A stretch of 64,000 nucleotides of DNA, taken from the NCBI GenBank assembly GCA_963719345.1, contig CAVRCA010000004.1, positions 434,001 through 498,000 on the forward strand, in the 5' to 3' direction. The translations under genes were made by a program, and so were the position numbers. Below the pieces are notes generated by a model. It did not search any database. It worked only from the letters and a program-made list of their open reading frames with translations, and was not told where the DNA came from. Below are positions 19,951 through 29,412 of the stretch, in pieces. The stretch is from CAVRCA01 sp963719345 (lineage in GTDB: Bacteria; Pseudomonadota; Alphaproteobacteria; Acetobacterales; Acetobacteraceae). Numbering within the stretch: position 1 is the stretch's first letter; each line of letters starts with the position of its first letter.

Positions 19951-20325
19951 GATTGGAGCGGCGGGCGAAGCAAGGCGCAGATGGCATCGGCGAAGATTCG
20001 ATCGAGATCAAGGTCAGGGTCGGCGGGGTGTCATACCCTGCCACCGACCATCGGCCGAAGCCGAATGTGGAGGACACTCCCATGCTTGCAGCCGAGGTGA
20101 TGGCCAGGAGCTTGTCACCGTGACGCCGGACACCGCGTGACCGACCTGGTGCGGGTCATGCTTTGCGACCCGACGCCGATATCAACGCGCCCGCCTCGTT
20201 GCCGACCCAATCCGTCGGAAATTCTGACACCATCGGCCGCTATCCCTGCGCTCAGGCGGCTATGCGATTGAAACTGCTCACGATGTCCGGCGGGCATCCC
20301 GGTTGCATAACGTCCGCGGAATGTC
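19938..20325. other. 388-base intergenic region, divergent SDR and PLD genes
   Basis: It should hold promoters for folB/SDR (minus) and the phospholipase-D-like gene (plus). A 13-codon reading frame with a good GGAGGACAC site begins at 20082, but nothing supports it as a gene. No RNA gene, clear -35/-10 pair or hairpin with a T-run was found. Confidence 0.4.
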
Positions 20326-21648
20326 ATGCGCGCGGATCGACCCTTGTTGAAGCGTCTGCTTGCCCTGCTTGTCACGGCCTTGCCGCTGTTCGGTTGCGCC
20401 GCGCCGCCGACCCCGGGCGCGGACCTGGATCTGCTCGCCGCCGCGCGCACCGAGGCTGACCCGGGGCACGGCCTCGATATCATGCGCCAGCAGGAGGAGC
20501 GCCTCGCGCGCCAGCCCTTCCTGCCCGGCAACCGCGCCGATCTGCTGGTCGACGGCCCGCGCTCGTTCGCCGCCCTTGCCGACGCGATCCGCGGCGCGCG
20601 CGAGCGCATCGACCTCGAGAGTTACGAGTTCGACCAGCAGGCAGGAAGCGAGTTCGCCGACCTCCTGTTGGCGGCGCGCGCCCGTGGCGTCGAGGTGAAT
20701 CTGATCCACGATGCCTGGGGGACGATCGACACGCCCGCCGCCGTGTTCGACCGGCTGCGCCAAGGCGGCGTGCGCGTCCTCGAATACAACCCGCTCGCCC
20801 CCAACAGCCGCGTGCCGCTGGACATCAACCGGCGCGACCATCGCAAGCTGCTCTGCGTCGACGGCAGGATCGCCATTACCGGCGGCGTCAATATCAGCCG
20901 CGTCTATCAGAACCCACCCGGCCAGAACCCACCCGGCCAGCATGGTGCGGACCCGGACGACGAAGCCTGGCGCGATACCGACGTCCGCATCGAGGGGCCC
21001 GTCGTCACCCAGTTCGAACGGTTCTTCGTCGAGACCTGGCGCGAGCAGCACGGATCGCCGATCGACATGCCGCGATCGACCCCGGCCACCGCGCCCGGCG
21101 ACCTTTTGATACAGGCGATCGACGGCGCGCCGGGGGACGGCCGCCCGCTCATCTACCGCACCTTGCTTGCGGCGATCGCGCTGTCGCACCGTTCGGTACA
21201 CCTCACGACGGGCTTCTTCGCGCCGACGCCCGACCTTGCACGCGCGCTGGCGGCGGCCGCCCGAAGGGGGGTCGACGTGCAGATCGTGGTGCCCGCCCGC
21301 AGCACCAGCAGCGCCGCCGTGCAGGCGGGACGCGGCCAGTACGAGGACCTGCTGGAAGCCGGCGTCCACATCCACGAACGCCTGCACCGCATCCTGCATG
21401 CCAAGACCGCCGTGATCGACGGCGCCTGGTCCGCCATCGGCTCCTCGAACCTCGATTGGCGCAGCGTCGTCTGGAACAACGAGATCGATGCCATCATCCT
21501 CGGCGCCGGGTTCGGCGCGCAGATGGAGGCGATGTTCGCGCGGGATGTCGCCGCCTCGCGCACGATCGATCCGGCGGCTTGGCGCCGGCGCTCGCTCGGC
21601 GAACGCATTGACGAGTGGCGGGCGGGGCTGATCCAGTCGTTCCTGTAG
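20326..21648 (+). CDS. Phospholipase D-superfamily lipoprotein, cardiolipin synthase-like
   Basis: The 440-residue protein has a lipoprotein signal (LLALLVTALPLFGC) and two HKD active-site motifs, HRKLLCVDG and HAKTAVIDG followed by GSSNLDWRS. That is the pattern of cardiolipin synthase B/C-type enzymes, which condense phospholipids. It lacks the two N-terminal membrane helices of ClsA. A short tandem duplication, NPPGQNPPGQ, sits after the first HKD domain and is repeated at the DNA level. The synthase role is inferred. A phospholipase or other phosphatidyl-transferase is possible. It is followed after 25 bases by the gamma-glutamyltransferase gene. Confidence 0.85.
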   Translation: MRADRPLLKRLLALLVTALPLFGCAAPPTPGADLDLLAAARTEADPGHGLDIMRQQEERLARQPFLPGNRADLLVDGPRSFAALADAIRGARERIDLESYEFDQQAGSEFADLLLAARARGVEVNLIHDAWGTIDTPAAVFDRLRQGGVRVLEYNPLAPNSRVPLDINRRDHRKLLCVDGRIAITGGVNISRVYQNPPGQNPPGQHGADPDDEAWRDTDVRIEGPVVTQFERFFVETWREQHGSPIDMPRSTPATAPGDLLIQAIDGAPGDGRPLIYRTLLAAIALSHRSVHLTTGFFAPTPDLARALAAAARRGVDVQIVVPARSTSSAAVQAGRGQYEDLLEAGVHIHERLHRILHAKTAVIDGAWSAIGSSNLDWRSVVWNNEIDAIILGAGFGAQMEAMFARDVAASRTIDPAAWRRRSLGERIDEWRAGLIQSFL

Positions 21649-21673
21649 TCCGGTCGGAGCAGGAACGAGGCGC

Positions 21674-23452
21674 ATGGGACGCGGGTGGCTGAGCCTTGTC
21701 GTGTTTTGCGTAGCGGTGTGGTGCGGGCCCGCCTGCCGCGCCGCCAGCCCGCCGGCGACCGAGGCGGCGCACGGCATGGTCGTCTCGTCGCACCGTCTCG
21801 CCTCCGAGGCTGGGATCGAGATGCTGCGGGCCGGCGGCAACGCGATCGATGCCGCGGTCGCCACCGGCTACGCCCTGGCGGTGGTCAACCCGTGCTGCGG
21901 CAACATCGGCGGCGGCGGTTTCATGGTCCTGCACCTGGCGGGCGACAGCGGGCATCCGCCGCACGACACCTTCCTCGATTTCCGCGAAATGGCGCCGGCG
22001 GCGGCGACCGCGAGCATGTATCTCGATACTGCGGGCAAGCCGGTTCCCGAGGCCAGCGTGTACGGCTACCGCGCGGTCGGCGTCCCCGGGACCGTTCTGG
22101 GACTGGAGACGGCGCTGGCCCGCTACGGCACCCTGCCGCGTGCGCGGGTGATGGCGCCGGCGATCCGGCTGGCGCGCGAAGGGTTCGAGCTGGCCCGCGC
22201 CGATACCGACATCCTCGATTTCCGGGCGGCGAAGTTCCGCCAACAGCCCAACGTCGCCCGGATCTTTCTCCGGCCTGACGGAACGCAATTCCAACCAGGC
22301 GACCGGCTGGTGCAGAGCGATCTCGCCAACACGCTTCAGGCGATCGCCAGCTTCGGTCCGGAGGCATTCTATACCGGGAAAATCCCGCAGGCCGTGGAAG
22401 CGGCGTCCCGGGCGGCCGGCGGCATCATCACGGCGGCCGATTTCGCCGCCTACCGCATCGAGGAGGCCGCGCCGCTGACCTGCCTCTACCGAGGCAACCT
22501 GTTCATCTCGTCGCCGCCGCCCTCCTCGGGCGGGACGACGATCTGCGAGATCATGAACGTCCTCGAAGGCTACGACATGCGGGCGCTCGGCTTCCACTCG
22601 GCGGCTTCCCTGCACGTGATGATCGAGGCGATGCGGCACGCCTACGTCGACCGCAACACCTATCTCGGCGACCCGGCGTTCGTGACCAATCCGCTCGGGC
22701 GGCTGCTGTCGAAGCAGTACGCCGCCGCCGTGCGCGGAGAAATCCGTCCCGACCAGGCGACACCGTCGGCCGAGGTGCTGCCGGGAGCCGCGCCGCACGA
22801 AAGAACCGAGACGACGCATTTTTCGGTGCAGGATCAGGCCGGCAACGCCGCCTCCGTCACCACCACGATCAACGGCGCGTTCGGCGCCGTGGTGATCGCC
22901 GGCGACACCGGGTTCCTGCTCAACGACGAGATGGATGATTTCACCACCAAGCTGGGCACACCGAACCTCTACGGCCTGGTGCAGGGGGCGGCCAACGCGA
23001 TCGCGCCGGGCAAGCGGCCGCTCTCCTCCATGGCGCCGTCCATGGTCGCGCGGGACGGCAAGATAGTGATGGTGCTCGGCTCCCCGGGCGGCTCGCGGAT
23101 CATTACCAGCGTGCTGGAAACCGCCCTCAACGTGCTCGACTACGGCATGCAGCCAGCCGAAGCGGTCGATGCCCCCCGCATCCACTTCCAGTGGCAGCCC
23201 GACACCGTGTTTGTCGAGCCGTATGCGCTGTCGCCCGATACCCGGAGATTGCTGGAGCAGATGGGCTACAGGATCACCGAGCAGGTCCCGTGGAGCGCCG
23301 TCGAGCTCATCGAGACCGGCCTCGCGCAAACGGTGGCTGCTACGGCGGACTCGTCCGGCGGCGACTCCGCCATGTCGGGTCGCATGCGGCCGGGGTTCCT
23401 CTACGGCGCCAACGACGACCGCCGCCCAGCCGGCGCCGCGGTCGGCTACTGA
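21674..23452 (+). CDS. ggt: Gamma-glutamyltransferase
   Basis: This enzyme cleaves gamma-glutamyl bonds of glutathione and related peptides in the periplasm. The 592-residue precursor has a signal peptide (LSLVVFCVAVWCGPACRA), then the large-subunit start GMVVSSHRLASEAGIEMLRA and the GGNAIDAAVATGYALAVVNP motif. The autocleavage site with nucleophilic Thr is ETTHFSVQDQAGNAASVTTT, and the small-subunit GFLLNDEMDDF follows. All key positions are present, so it should self-process to large and small subunits. It is uninterrupted. Confidence 0.95.
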   Translation: MGRGWLSLVVFCVAVWCGPACRAASPPATEAAHGMVVSSHRLASEAGIEMLRAGGNAIDAAVATGYALAVVNPCCGNIGGGGFMVLHLAGDSGHPPHDTFLDFREMAPAAATASMYLDTAGKPVPEASVYGYRAVGVPGTVLGLETALARYGTLPRARVMAPAIRLAREGFELARADTDILDFRAAKFRQQPNVARIFLRPDGTQFQPGDRLVQSDLANTLQAIASFGPEAFYTGKIPQAVEAASRAAGGIITAADFAAYRIEEAAPLTCLYRGNLFISSPPPSSGGTTICEIMNVLEGYDMRALGFHSAASLHVMIEAMRHAYVDRNTYLGDPAFVTNPLGRLLSKQYAAAVRGEIRPDQATPSAEVLPGAAPHERTETTHFSVQDQAGNAASVTTTINGAFGAVVIAGDTGFLLNDEMDDFTTKLGTPNLYGLVQGAANAIAPGKRPLSSMAPSMVARDGKIVMVLGSPGGSRIITSVLETALNVLDYGMQPAEAVDAPRIHFQWQPDTVFVEPYALSPDTRRLLEQMGYRITEQVPWSAVELIETGLAQTVAATADSSGGDSAMSGRMRPGFLYGANDDRRPAGAAVGY

Positions 23453-23484
23453 TACAGCGGCCGGCGGACGAGGACTGCGAACTC

Positions 23485-24783
23485 GTGAGCATCGACACGA
23501 CGGCGGCCGATACACGTGCAAGTCCGGCGGACGGCAACGTGGTCGGCGAGCGAGGCTATCGGTGGGTCATCCTGGCCGTCGTCTGGTTCGGCTTCCTGCT
23601 CTCGTTCATCGACCGCCTCATCTGGACCAACGTGAGCGGGCTCGCCGCACCGAGCTTCGGCCTCTCCGTCGCCGGGCTCGGGTCGTTCGTGACCGCGTTC
23701 TACACCGGCTACGTCGTGTCGCAGGCGTTGACCGGCTTCCTGACGGATTGGCTCGGGGCGCGCCGCCTTCTCCCGTTGGCGCTGGTGCCGCTTGGCGTGT
23801 TCACCTTCATCTTCGGGTCGACCACGTCCATCGTGGGGGCGTTGGCGCTGCAGGCGCTCATGGGTCTGACCGCCGGCGCCGACCTCGCGGCCGGCCTGAA
23901 GCTGATCGTCGCCTGGTTCAGCCTGCGCGACCGCGGGCGAGCGGTGGGGCTGTTCATGACGGCCACGTCCCTCGGCGTCGTCCTGACCAACTTCTTGGTG
24001 CCGCAGCTCTTGAAGCTGATGCCGTGGACGATGGTGTATCAGGCCGCCGGTGTCGTCACGTCGCTGTTCGGCCTGCTCTGTTTTCTGGTGTTGCGCGACA
24101 ACCCGGCCGGCGGCCGCGATACCCCGATCGTGCTCGCCGACCTGCGCCGCCTACTCGGAGACCGGCAATTCATCTTCGTTGCCCTGGCCGGCTTCGGCGG
24201 GGTCTGGGGCACCTGGGGGTTCGCGATCTGGGCCAGCGCGCTGATGACCCGCGGGCTGCACTTCACCGCGGTCGAGGCCGGCGCCATCGTCGGCACGTTC
24301 GGCATCGTCGCCGTCCTCGGCAAGCCGGTCATCGGCTTCGTCTCGGACTGGCTCGGCGGCAAACGCAAGATGCTGGTCATGCTGGACCTGTTCGCCTTCG
24401 CCGCCCTCCTGCTGCTCACCGGAACGCTGTCCACCAAAACTCAGCTGTGGATTGCGGCGCCGTTGCTCGGGCTCGCGGCATTCATGTACAGCCCGCTGCA
24501 GAACGCCATGGCGGCCGAGGCCGGCGGCAAGGCGGCCGGTTCGGCGTCGGGGTTCTCCGCGTCGTTCGGCTCCATCGGCACGACCATCGTTCCGCTGGTG
24601 ATCGGGGCGGCGTTTCAGGCGACGCAATCGTTCGAGGTCGCGTTCGGCATCCTGGCGGCAGGGCCGTTCCTCGGCGCCTTGTGCATGATCCCGGTGCGCG
24701 ACAAGGCGGTCGAAACAGCGCCCGTAATCCAACCGTCCGGCCTTGTCACGGCGGCCGGGTCGGTGCGGCAGAGCGGGCCTTAA
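23485..24783 (+). CDS. Major facilitator superfamily transporter
   Basis: The start is taken as the GTG at 23485 (VSIDTTAADTRASPADGNVV), since upstream sequence belongs to the end of ggt in another frame. The 432 residues form about 12 membrane segments. MFS loop motifs GFLTDWLGARRLLP and GFVSDWLGGKRKM follow TM2 and TM8. It resembles the ACS/phthalate-permease-like set of anion carriers, but the substrate is unknown. The short gap to ggt suggests co-transcription. Its TAA overlaps the TAA of the convergent EthD-type gene within one TTAA. Confidence 0.85.
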   Translation: MSIDTTAADTRASPADGNVVGERGYRWVILAVVWFGFLLSFIDRLIWTNVSGLAAPSFGLSVAGLGSFVTAFYTGYVVSQALTGFLTDWLGARRLLPLALVPLGVFTFIFGSTTSIVGALALQALMGLTAGADLAAGLKLIVAWFSLRDRGRAVGLFMTATSLGVVLTNFLVPQLLKLMPWTMVYQAAGVVTSLFGLLCFLVLRDNPAGGRDTPIVLADLRRLLGDRQFIFVALAGFGGVWGTWGFAIWASALMTRGLHFTAVEAGAIVGTFGIVAVLGKPVIGFVSDWLGGKRKMLVMLDLFAFAALLLLTGTLSTKTQLWIAAPLLGLAAFMYSPLQNAMAAEAGGKAAGSASGFSASFGSIGTTIVPLVIGAAFQATQSFEVAFGILAAGPFLGALCMIPVRDKAVETAPVIQPSGLVTAAGSVRQSGP

Positions 24784-25463
24784 AACTCCCGTTCGTGACA
24801 GATCACTGTCAGCAGCCGCATGGTGGCGCCCTCGTCCACGAGGCCGGGTCCCGTCAGGGCATCACGCAGGCCCCGATCGCTGCCGGCGGCCACCGCATCC
24901 TCGATCGTCTCGAACCACATCTCGGCCAGCCCGTCGAAATCGATCGTCGGTTCCAACACTGCGGTGCTTCTGACCTGTCGCCGAATTGCGGCCGGAGCGG
25001 CGGCGGAATAAGCCAGCCCGGCTCGCATCCAGGCCGCCGCAAAATCGGCTCGCGTCGATCCTGCTGCCCGGCGGACGAATGTGAGCAGTGCAACGGAGGG
25101 CGCACCCGCTTCAGCGAGGACATGCTCCTCCAGCATCACCGACGAGGCAAAGGCTTGCTGGTGGAATACCTTCAATTCGTCCGCCCGCATGGTCGGGATC
25201 GCGGTCGGGTCCGAGATTGGCGCATCGAGCATCTCGGGGCTGCGCAGCCAGAGTAGGCCGACCCCGTCAAAAGTCCGATCGGCGCCGATCCGCTGGCCCG
25301 CTACATGGTCGACGAGGCAGTAGACCAGCTTGCGATTGCGCGCACGCACCTCGGGAAAGGTTCCGCCCAGGTCCGAGTGCTGTCGCCAGCGCCCGGGGAA
25401 CTCCGCCGCCGTCAGGCGCGGGTTGCGTCTGACCAGATAGGCTCGTTTCCAGGTCGCCGACAT
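24780..25463 (-). CDS. EthD/dimeric alpha-beta barrel domain protein
   Basis: The 227-residue protein starts at the ATG at 25463 (MSATWKRAYLVRRNPRLTAA). Two halves each look like an EthD-type ferredoxin-fold barrel: a first unit with AYLVRRNPRLTAAEFPGRW...H, and a second with LLTFVRRAAGSTRADFAAAW. Each half ends in a ...FDGLAEMWFETIEDA-like segment. Such proteins often help degradation of ethers or aromatics or form small heme/substrate pockets, but no catalytic residue is assignable here. It is convergent with the MFS gene. Confidence 0.75.
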   Translation of the reverse strand: MSATWKRAYLVRRNPRLTAAEFPGRWRQHSDLGGTFPEVRARNRKLVYCLVDHVAGQRIGADRTFDGVGLLWLRSPEMLDAPISDPTAIPTMRADELKVFHQQAFASSVMLEEHVLAEAGAPSVALLTFVRRAAGSTRADFAAAWMRAGLAYSAAAPAAIRRQVRSTAVLEPTIDFDGLAEMWFETIEDAVAAGSDRGLRDALTGPGLVDEGATMRLLTVICHEREF

Positions 25464-25589
25464 TCCCACCTCATCGCCCGATGATCCCTCACGGTATCGA
25501 TCGGAGGCGGATCTCGACAATCCCGTTGGGAGCCTCGCGCGGGACCCCCTGCGGTGCAATGCTGCAAAGAGAGAAAGCGAGGGAGATCG

Positions 25590-26417
25590 ATGGTGGCGAC
25601 CCAGGGTGAAAAGGCGGCCCGGTTTCGTGATCTGCACCAGCGGGCGGGCGCGTTCGTCATTCCGAACCCGTGGGATGCCGGGTCGGCGTGCATCCTCGAA
25701 GCTCTCGGCTTCGAGGCGCTGGCGACCTCCAGTGGGGCCTGCGCGGGCACACTGGGCCGACGCGACGGTCGCGTCACGCGGGACGAGGCGCTGGCCCATG
25801 CCGGGGCGATCGTCAGGGCCACTGCCCTGCCGGTCGCGGCCGATCTCGAGCGCGGCTTCGGCGACGCGCCTGCGTTCGTCGCCGAGACGATCGGCCTGGC
25901 CTCCGAAGTGGGCCTCGTGGGCGCGTCGATCGAGGACGCGACGGGTACGGCTGACCGCCCGATCTATGCCCTGGAGCTGGCGGTGGCGCAAGTCGAGGCG
26001 GCGGTGGAGGCGGCGCGCAGCTCTCCGTTCCCCTTCATGCTGGTGGCCCGGGCGGAGAATTTCCTGCGCGGCAACCCGAACCTTGATGACACGATCGCCA
26101 GGCTCGTCGCGTACGAGCGGGCCGGCGCCGACGTGCTGTTCGCACCGGGCCTGCCCGACCTCGATGCGGTGCGCACGGTCTGCAGCGCGCTCTCCAAGCC
26201 GTTCAACTTCATGGCGGGGATCAAGGGACGGTCCTTCACGGTCGCCGATCTCGCAACGGCCGGAGTGAAGCGGATCAGCCTCGCGACTTCGCTCTATCGT
26301 GCGGCGATGACCGGGCTGGTCGAAGCGGCGCGCGAGGTCAAGGATGCCGGCACGTTCAGCTATGTCGAGCGATCGATCGCGACACCCGAGCTCAACGCCT
26401 TCATGCAGGGGTCCTGA
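25590..26417 (+). CDS. Isocitrate lyase/PEP mutase-family protein
   Basis: The 275-residue TIM-barrel protein starts at the ATG at 25590 (GAGGGAGATCG ahead). Family blocks are FVIPNPWDAGSACILEALGF, the metal-binding region PVAADLERGFGDAP, SIEDATG, LVARAENFLRG and VLFAPGLPDLDAVRTV. The full K-K-C-G-H loop of isocitrate lyase is missing, as in the PEP mutase/2,3-dimethylmalate lyase/oxaloacetate hydrolase branch. Cleavage of a C-C or C-P bond of a 2-hydroxy/oxo acid is likely, with the substrate unknown. Confidence 0.85.
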   Translation: MVATQGEKAARFRDLHQRAGAFVIPNPWDAGSACILEALGFEALATSSGACAGTLGRRDGRVTRDEALAHAGAIVRATALPVAADLERGFGDAPAFVAETIGLASEVGLVGASIEDATGTADRPIYALELAVAQVEAAVEAARSSPFPFMLVARAENFLRGNPNLDDTIARLVAYERAGADVLFAPGLPDLDAVRTVCSALSKPFNFMAGIKGRSFTVADLATAGVKRISLATSLYRAAMTGLVEAAREVKDAGTFSYVERSIATPELNAFMQGS

Positions 26418-26461
26418 CCGGTGTCATCCCCGTGGCTGTGACGGAAGCCTCCAAGGGTGCG

Positions 26462-26824
26462 ATGCATCTGCCATCTTGCGGGTCTCGTGCGCTGGCACTC
26501 GTCACGCTCCTGACAGGGGCGTTGCCCGCAGTGTGCGTCGCCGCCGATGGCGAGCTGGACCGGCTTGCCGCGCATGGCATTCCGTCGCACGACAACAGCT
26601 ATCAGGGGATGCACTCCGACTTCTACACCGACCCGGTTGGCAGATTTATGGACCTCCTAGCGGCAGGCGCGGTCAAGGAAGCGCGGGCCCTCGAACCGGA
26701 GGTCTGTACCGCTTGGAAAAGCAGAAGGACCAATTCGGCCATGACCGGTACCTTCTCGGTGCAGGGCGTAGAGCTCAGCCTCGACCGCCTGTGCGGGCTC
26801 GCTCCCGTCTCTCCCAAGCGCTAG
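26462..26824 (+). CDS. Small secreted protein of unknown function
   Basis: The start is set at the ATG at 26462 because a signal peptide follows (ALALVTLLTGALPAVCVAAD). A GTG at 26432 would add ten residues. The mature part is about 90 residues with LDRLAAHGIPSHDNSYQGMH and VGRFMDLLAAGAVKEARALE, and two cysteines (EVCTAW and RLCGL). No known domain was recognised. It stands 45 bases after the PEP-mutase-like gene and may be co-transcribed. Confidence 0.55.
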   Translation: MHLPSCGSRALALVTLLTGALPAVCVAADGELDRLAAHGIPSHDNSYQGMHSDFYTDPVGRFMDLLAAGAVKEARALEPEVCTAWKSRRTNSAMTGTFSVQGVELSLDRLCGLAPVSPKR

Positions 26825-27000
26825 GGACGATGTTTCACTACCGCATGACTTCCGCAATTCTCTGCTTGGTTTCCTCGTCATGCTCCAGCGTCAGGAGGTC
26901 CGAACCCAGCGCCAACTCTAGTCTAGTTGGAACCGAGCGGGTTCGCTATGATCCGCTGTGAACCACCTGCACGGCATTAGCTGAACGGCCGAGACGTCTG

Positions 27001-27393
27001 ATGCGCAACGCGATCATCACCCGAAGCCTCGAGCTTGTCGGCGAGCGCTGTCTTGATCCGGCGCCTCGGGTCTATCAGCGCCTGTTCGAGCAGCAGCCGG
27101 ATATGCGGGCGCTGTTCGGACTGGACACTGCCGGGCTGGTACGTGGCCAGATGCTCGCGGTCGCGATCGAGACACTGCTCGACTACGTGGGCGATAACAT
27201 CTACGGCGGCAACCTGATCCGCATCGAACGCATCAATCACGATGGCAAGGGCATACCGCCCAACGTCTTCGACACGTTCTATACCGTGATGGTGGAGACG
27301 TTCCGCGAGATCCTCGGCCCGGACTGGACCGAGGAGACCGATGCTGCCTGGACCGACCTGCTGGCGGAGATCTCGGGGCTCACGCCAGGTTAA
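27001..27393 (+). CDS. Single-domain globin-like protein
   Basis: The 130 residues fit the bacterial globin fold. Visible are the B/C/E region FEQQPDMRALFGLDTAGLVR, the proximal-histidine region RINHDGKGIPPNVF with His80 in the F-helix position, and the H-helix ETFREILGPDWTEETDAAW. Likely roles are haem-based oxygen or NO binding. The length and PPNVF...DWT pattern match a small alphaproteobacterial group rather than truncated globins. It stands alone with no reductase domain. Confidence 0.75.
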   Translation: MRNAIITRSLELVGERCLDPAPRVYQRLFEQQPDMRALFGLDTAGLVRGQMLAVAIETLLDYVGDNIYGGNLIRIERINHDGKGIPPNVFDTFYTVMVETFREILGPDWTEETDAAWTDLLAEISGLTPG

Positions 27394-27458
27394 GCCTGTC
27401 GCCCAAGTGTAAGTGTAGATCGGCGCCCAAGCTCGGGTGCCGAGTCACAAGCGGCTTA

Positions 27459-28673
27459 TCAAGCGGTCTGCAATCGACGCGAGCGGGGCGACGGCGCGGG
27501 CGGGAAGGCGAGGGCAATCCCGGCGGCCCCGAGGCCGATGCTGAAGGATGCGATGTAGAGCCAGCTATAGCCGCCAAACCGGTCGAAGATCCAGCCGCCG
27601 AGGGCGGGGCCGAGCGCCATGCCAAGGCTGGAGACCATCGTCGCCGCACCGAACACGGTGCCCATGATGCGCGGCCCGAAATACTCCCGCGCCAGCACGG
27701 CGTAGAGCGGCATCACGCCGCCATAGGCAAGGCCGAACACCATCGCGACTGAGTAGAACTCGCTGAGGCCGCGCGCGAAAAAGTAGCCGCCCGCGGCGGC
27801 CGCCTGGAGGAGCAGGCCCGCGACCAGCACCGGCTTGGCGCCGAACCGGTCGCCGAGAAGCCCGAACACGAGCCGTCCGCCCAGGCCCGAAGCGCCTTCG
27901 ACGCTGTAGATCGTGACCGCGGTCATGACCGGCACGCCGCAGCTGATCGCATAGCTTACGGTATGGAAGATCGGCCCGGAGTGCATGGCGCAGCAGCCGA
28001 AGAAGGTCGCCGCGAGCACGATGAACTGCCGCGAGCGGAACGCCTCGGCGACCGACAGGATCGGCCCCGTCGTCCCGGCCGGACCCGGCGCCGGGGTGGC
28101 CATGGCGGCGGCGGGCGCGCGGCGCACCAGCAGGGCGGCCGGGATCAGCAGGCACCACGCGACGATGCCGATGGTCATTTGCGCGGTGCGCCAGTCGTAG
28201 GCCGAGATCAGCCAGCGGGCGAAGGGCGAGACGGTCATCGGCGCCACTCCCATGCCGGCCGAGACCAGGGAGACGGCGATGCTGCGGTGGGTGATGAACC
28301 AGGAACTCACGAGCGCCATCATCGGGGCGAAGAAAGCTCCCGCCGCGAGACCGACGATCACGCCATAAGCCAGGCGGAATTCCATCAGGCTCGTCGCCCG
28401 ACTGGCGAGCGTCAGCCCCAGCCCGAGCAGCACGGCGCCGGCCAGCGCGACCGTCCGCGTGCCGATCCGGTCGCTCAGCGCACCCCAGCCGAAGCCCGCC
28501 GCGCCCATGACGAGGAAGTCGAGCGTCATGGCGCTGGAGACGCCGGCGCGGCTCCAACCCGTCGCCTCGCCGATCGGCTGCAGGAACACGGCGAGCGAGA
28601 ACATCGACCCCATGCCGACGCAGGTCATGAGCGCACCGACCGCGACGATGACCCATCCGTAGCCCTGTTTCAT
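27459..28673 (-). CDS. Major facilitator superfamily transporter (OFA/monocarboxylate-like)
   Basis: The 404-residue, 12-segment MFS protein starts at the ATG at 28673 after GAGGAAACGGGG. Motif A variants are WGALSDRIGTRTVAL and GLLGDRFGAKPVLVAG, with FARWLISAYDWRTAQMTIG after TM5. This layout is typical of oxalate/formate and monocarboxylate-type carriers. It lies 33 bases downstream of livF on the same strand and may form the last gene of the liv operon. That would suggest a shared or related organic-acid substrate. Confidence 0.85.
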   Translation of the reverse strand: MKQGYGWVIVAVGALMTCVGMGSMFSLAVFLQPIGEATGWSRAGVSSAMTLDFLVMGAAGFGWGALSDRIGTRTVALAGAVLLGLGLTLASRATSLMEFRLAYGVIVGLAAGAFFAPMMALVSSWFITHRSIAVSLVSAGMGVAPMTVSPFARWLISAYDWRTAQMTIGIVAWCLLIPAALLVRRAPAAAMATPAPGPAGTTGPILSVAEAFRSRQFIVLAATFFGCCAMHSGPIFHTVSYAISCGVPVMTAVTIYSVEGASGLGGRLVFGLLGDRFGAKPVLVAGLLLQAAAAGGYFFARGLSEFYSVAMVFGLAYGGVMPLYAVLAREYFGPRIMGTVFGAATMVSSLGMALGPALGGWIFDRFGGYSWLYIASFSIGLGAAGIALAFPPAPSPRSRRLQTA

Positions 28674-28706
28674 CCCCGTTTCCTCATCCTTATCCGTTGC
28701 GCTGCG

Positions 28707-29412
28707 CTACAGTCCGAGATAGGCCCGACGCACGTAGTCGTTGGCCTGCAACTCCTGCGTCGGGCCGCGGGCGACGATCCGCCCGGTCTCCAGCAGGTAG
28801 CCGCGCGTCGCGAGCCGCAAGGCCATGGCCGCGTTCTGCTCGACCAGCAAAATGGCGACGCCTTCGCGGTGGATGTCGCGCAACGTGCGTGACAGCTCCT
28901 GCACCATGATCGGCGAGAGCCCGACGGTGGGCTCGTCGATCAGCAGCAGCTTGGGGCGTGCCATCAGCCCGCGCGCAAAGGCGAGAATCTGTTGCTCGCC
29001 GCCCGACAGGCTGCCGGCCTGCTGGTGCCGTCGCTCGGCCAGGATGGGAAAACGCGCGAACATCGCCGCGATGTCGGCGGCCGTGCTCCGGTCGCGGCGC
29101 AGGAACGCGCCAAGCTCCAGGTTCTCCCGCACCGACATGCGCGCGAACAGGCGCTTGCCCTCGGGGACATGCACCACGCCGCGCTCGACGCGACGACGTG
29201 GCGGCAGCCGGTCGATGCGCTCGCCCTCGAAGCGGATCTCTCCCTGCGCCGCCGGCGTGAGACCGGAGACGGCACGCAGGCACGACGTCTTTCCGGCGCC
29301 GTTCGCCCCGATCAGCGTGACCGTCTCGCCGGAAGCAACCTCCAGCGACACGTCGACGCAGCACGCGCGCCGTGCCGTACTCGACGGCGATGCCGACGAT
29401 CTCAAGCAGCAT
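28707..29412 (-). CDS. livF: Branched-chain amino-acid type ABC transporter ATPase LivF (one frameshift)
   Basis: This is the second cytoplasmic ATPase of a HAAT-type importer. The start is the ATG at 29412 (MLLEIVGIAVEYGTAR), overlapping the end of livG. One extra base near 29360 shifts the frame. After it the protein reads DVSLEVASGETVTLIGANGAGKTS (Walker A GANGAGKT), VERGVVHVPEGKRLFA, the signature LSGGEQQILAFARGL and Walker B LLLIDEPTVGLSP. The corrected length is about 234 residues, normal for LivF. Confidence 0.9.

Noticed and set aside
20082..20123. 13-codon frame with a good ribosome site as a leader peptide
   Set aside because: It has no hairpins, no regulatory codon run, and is 200 bases from the next gene.
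20278..23521. Long minus-strand open frames across the PLD and ggt genes
   Set aside because: They are antisense shadows of strongly conserved plus-strand genes, produced by high GC at third positions. Their translations are Arg/Pro/Ala-rich without family blocks.
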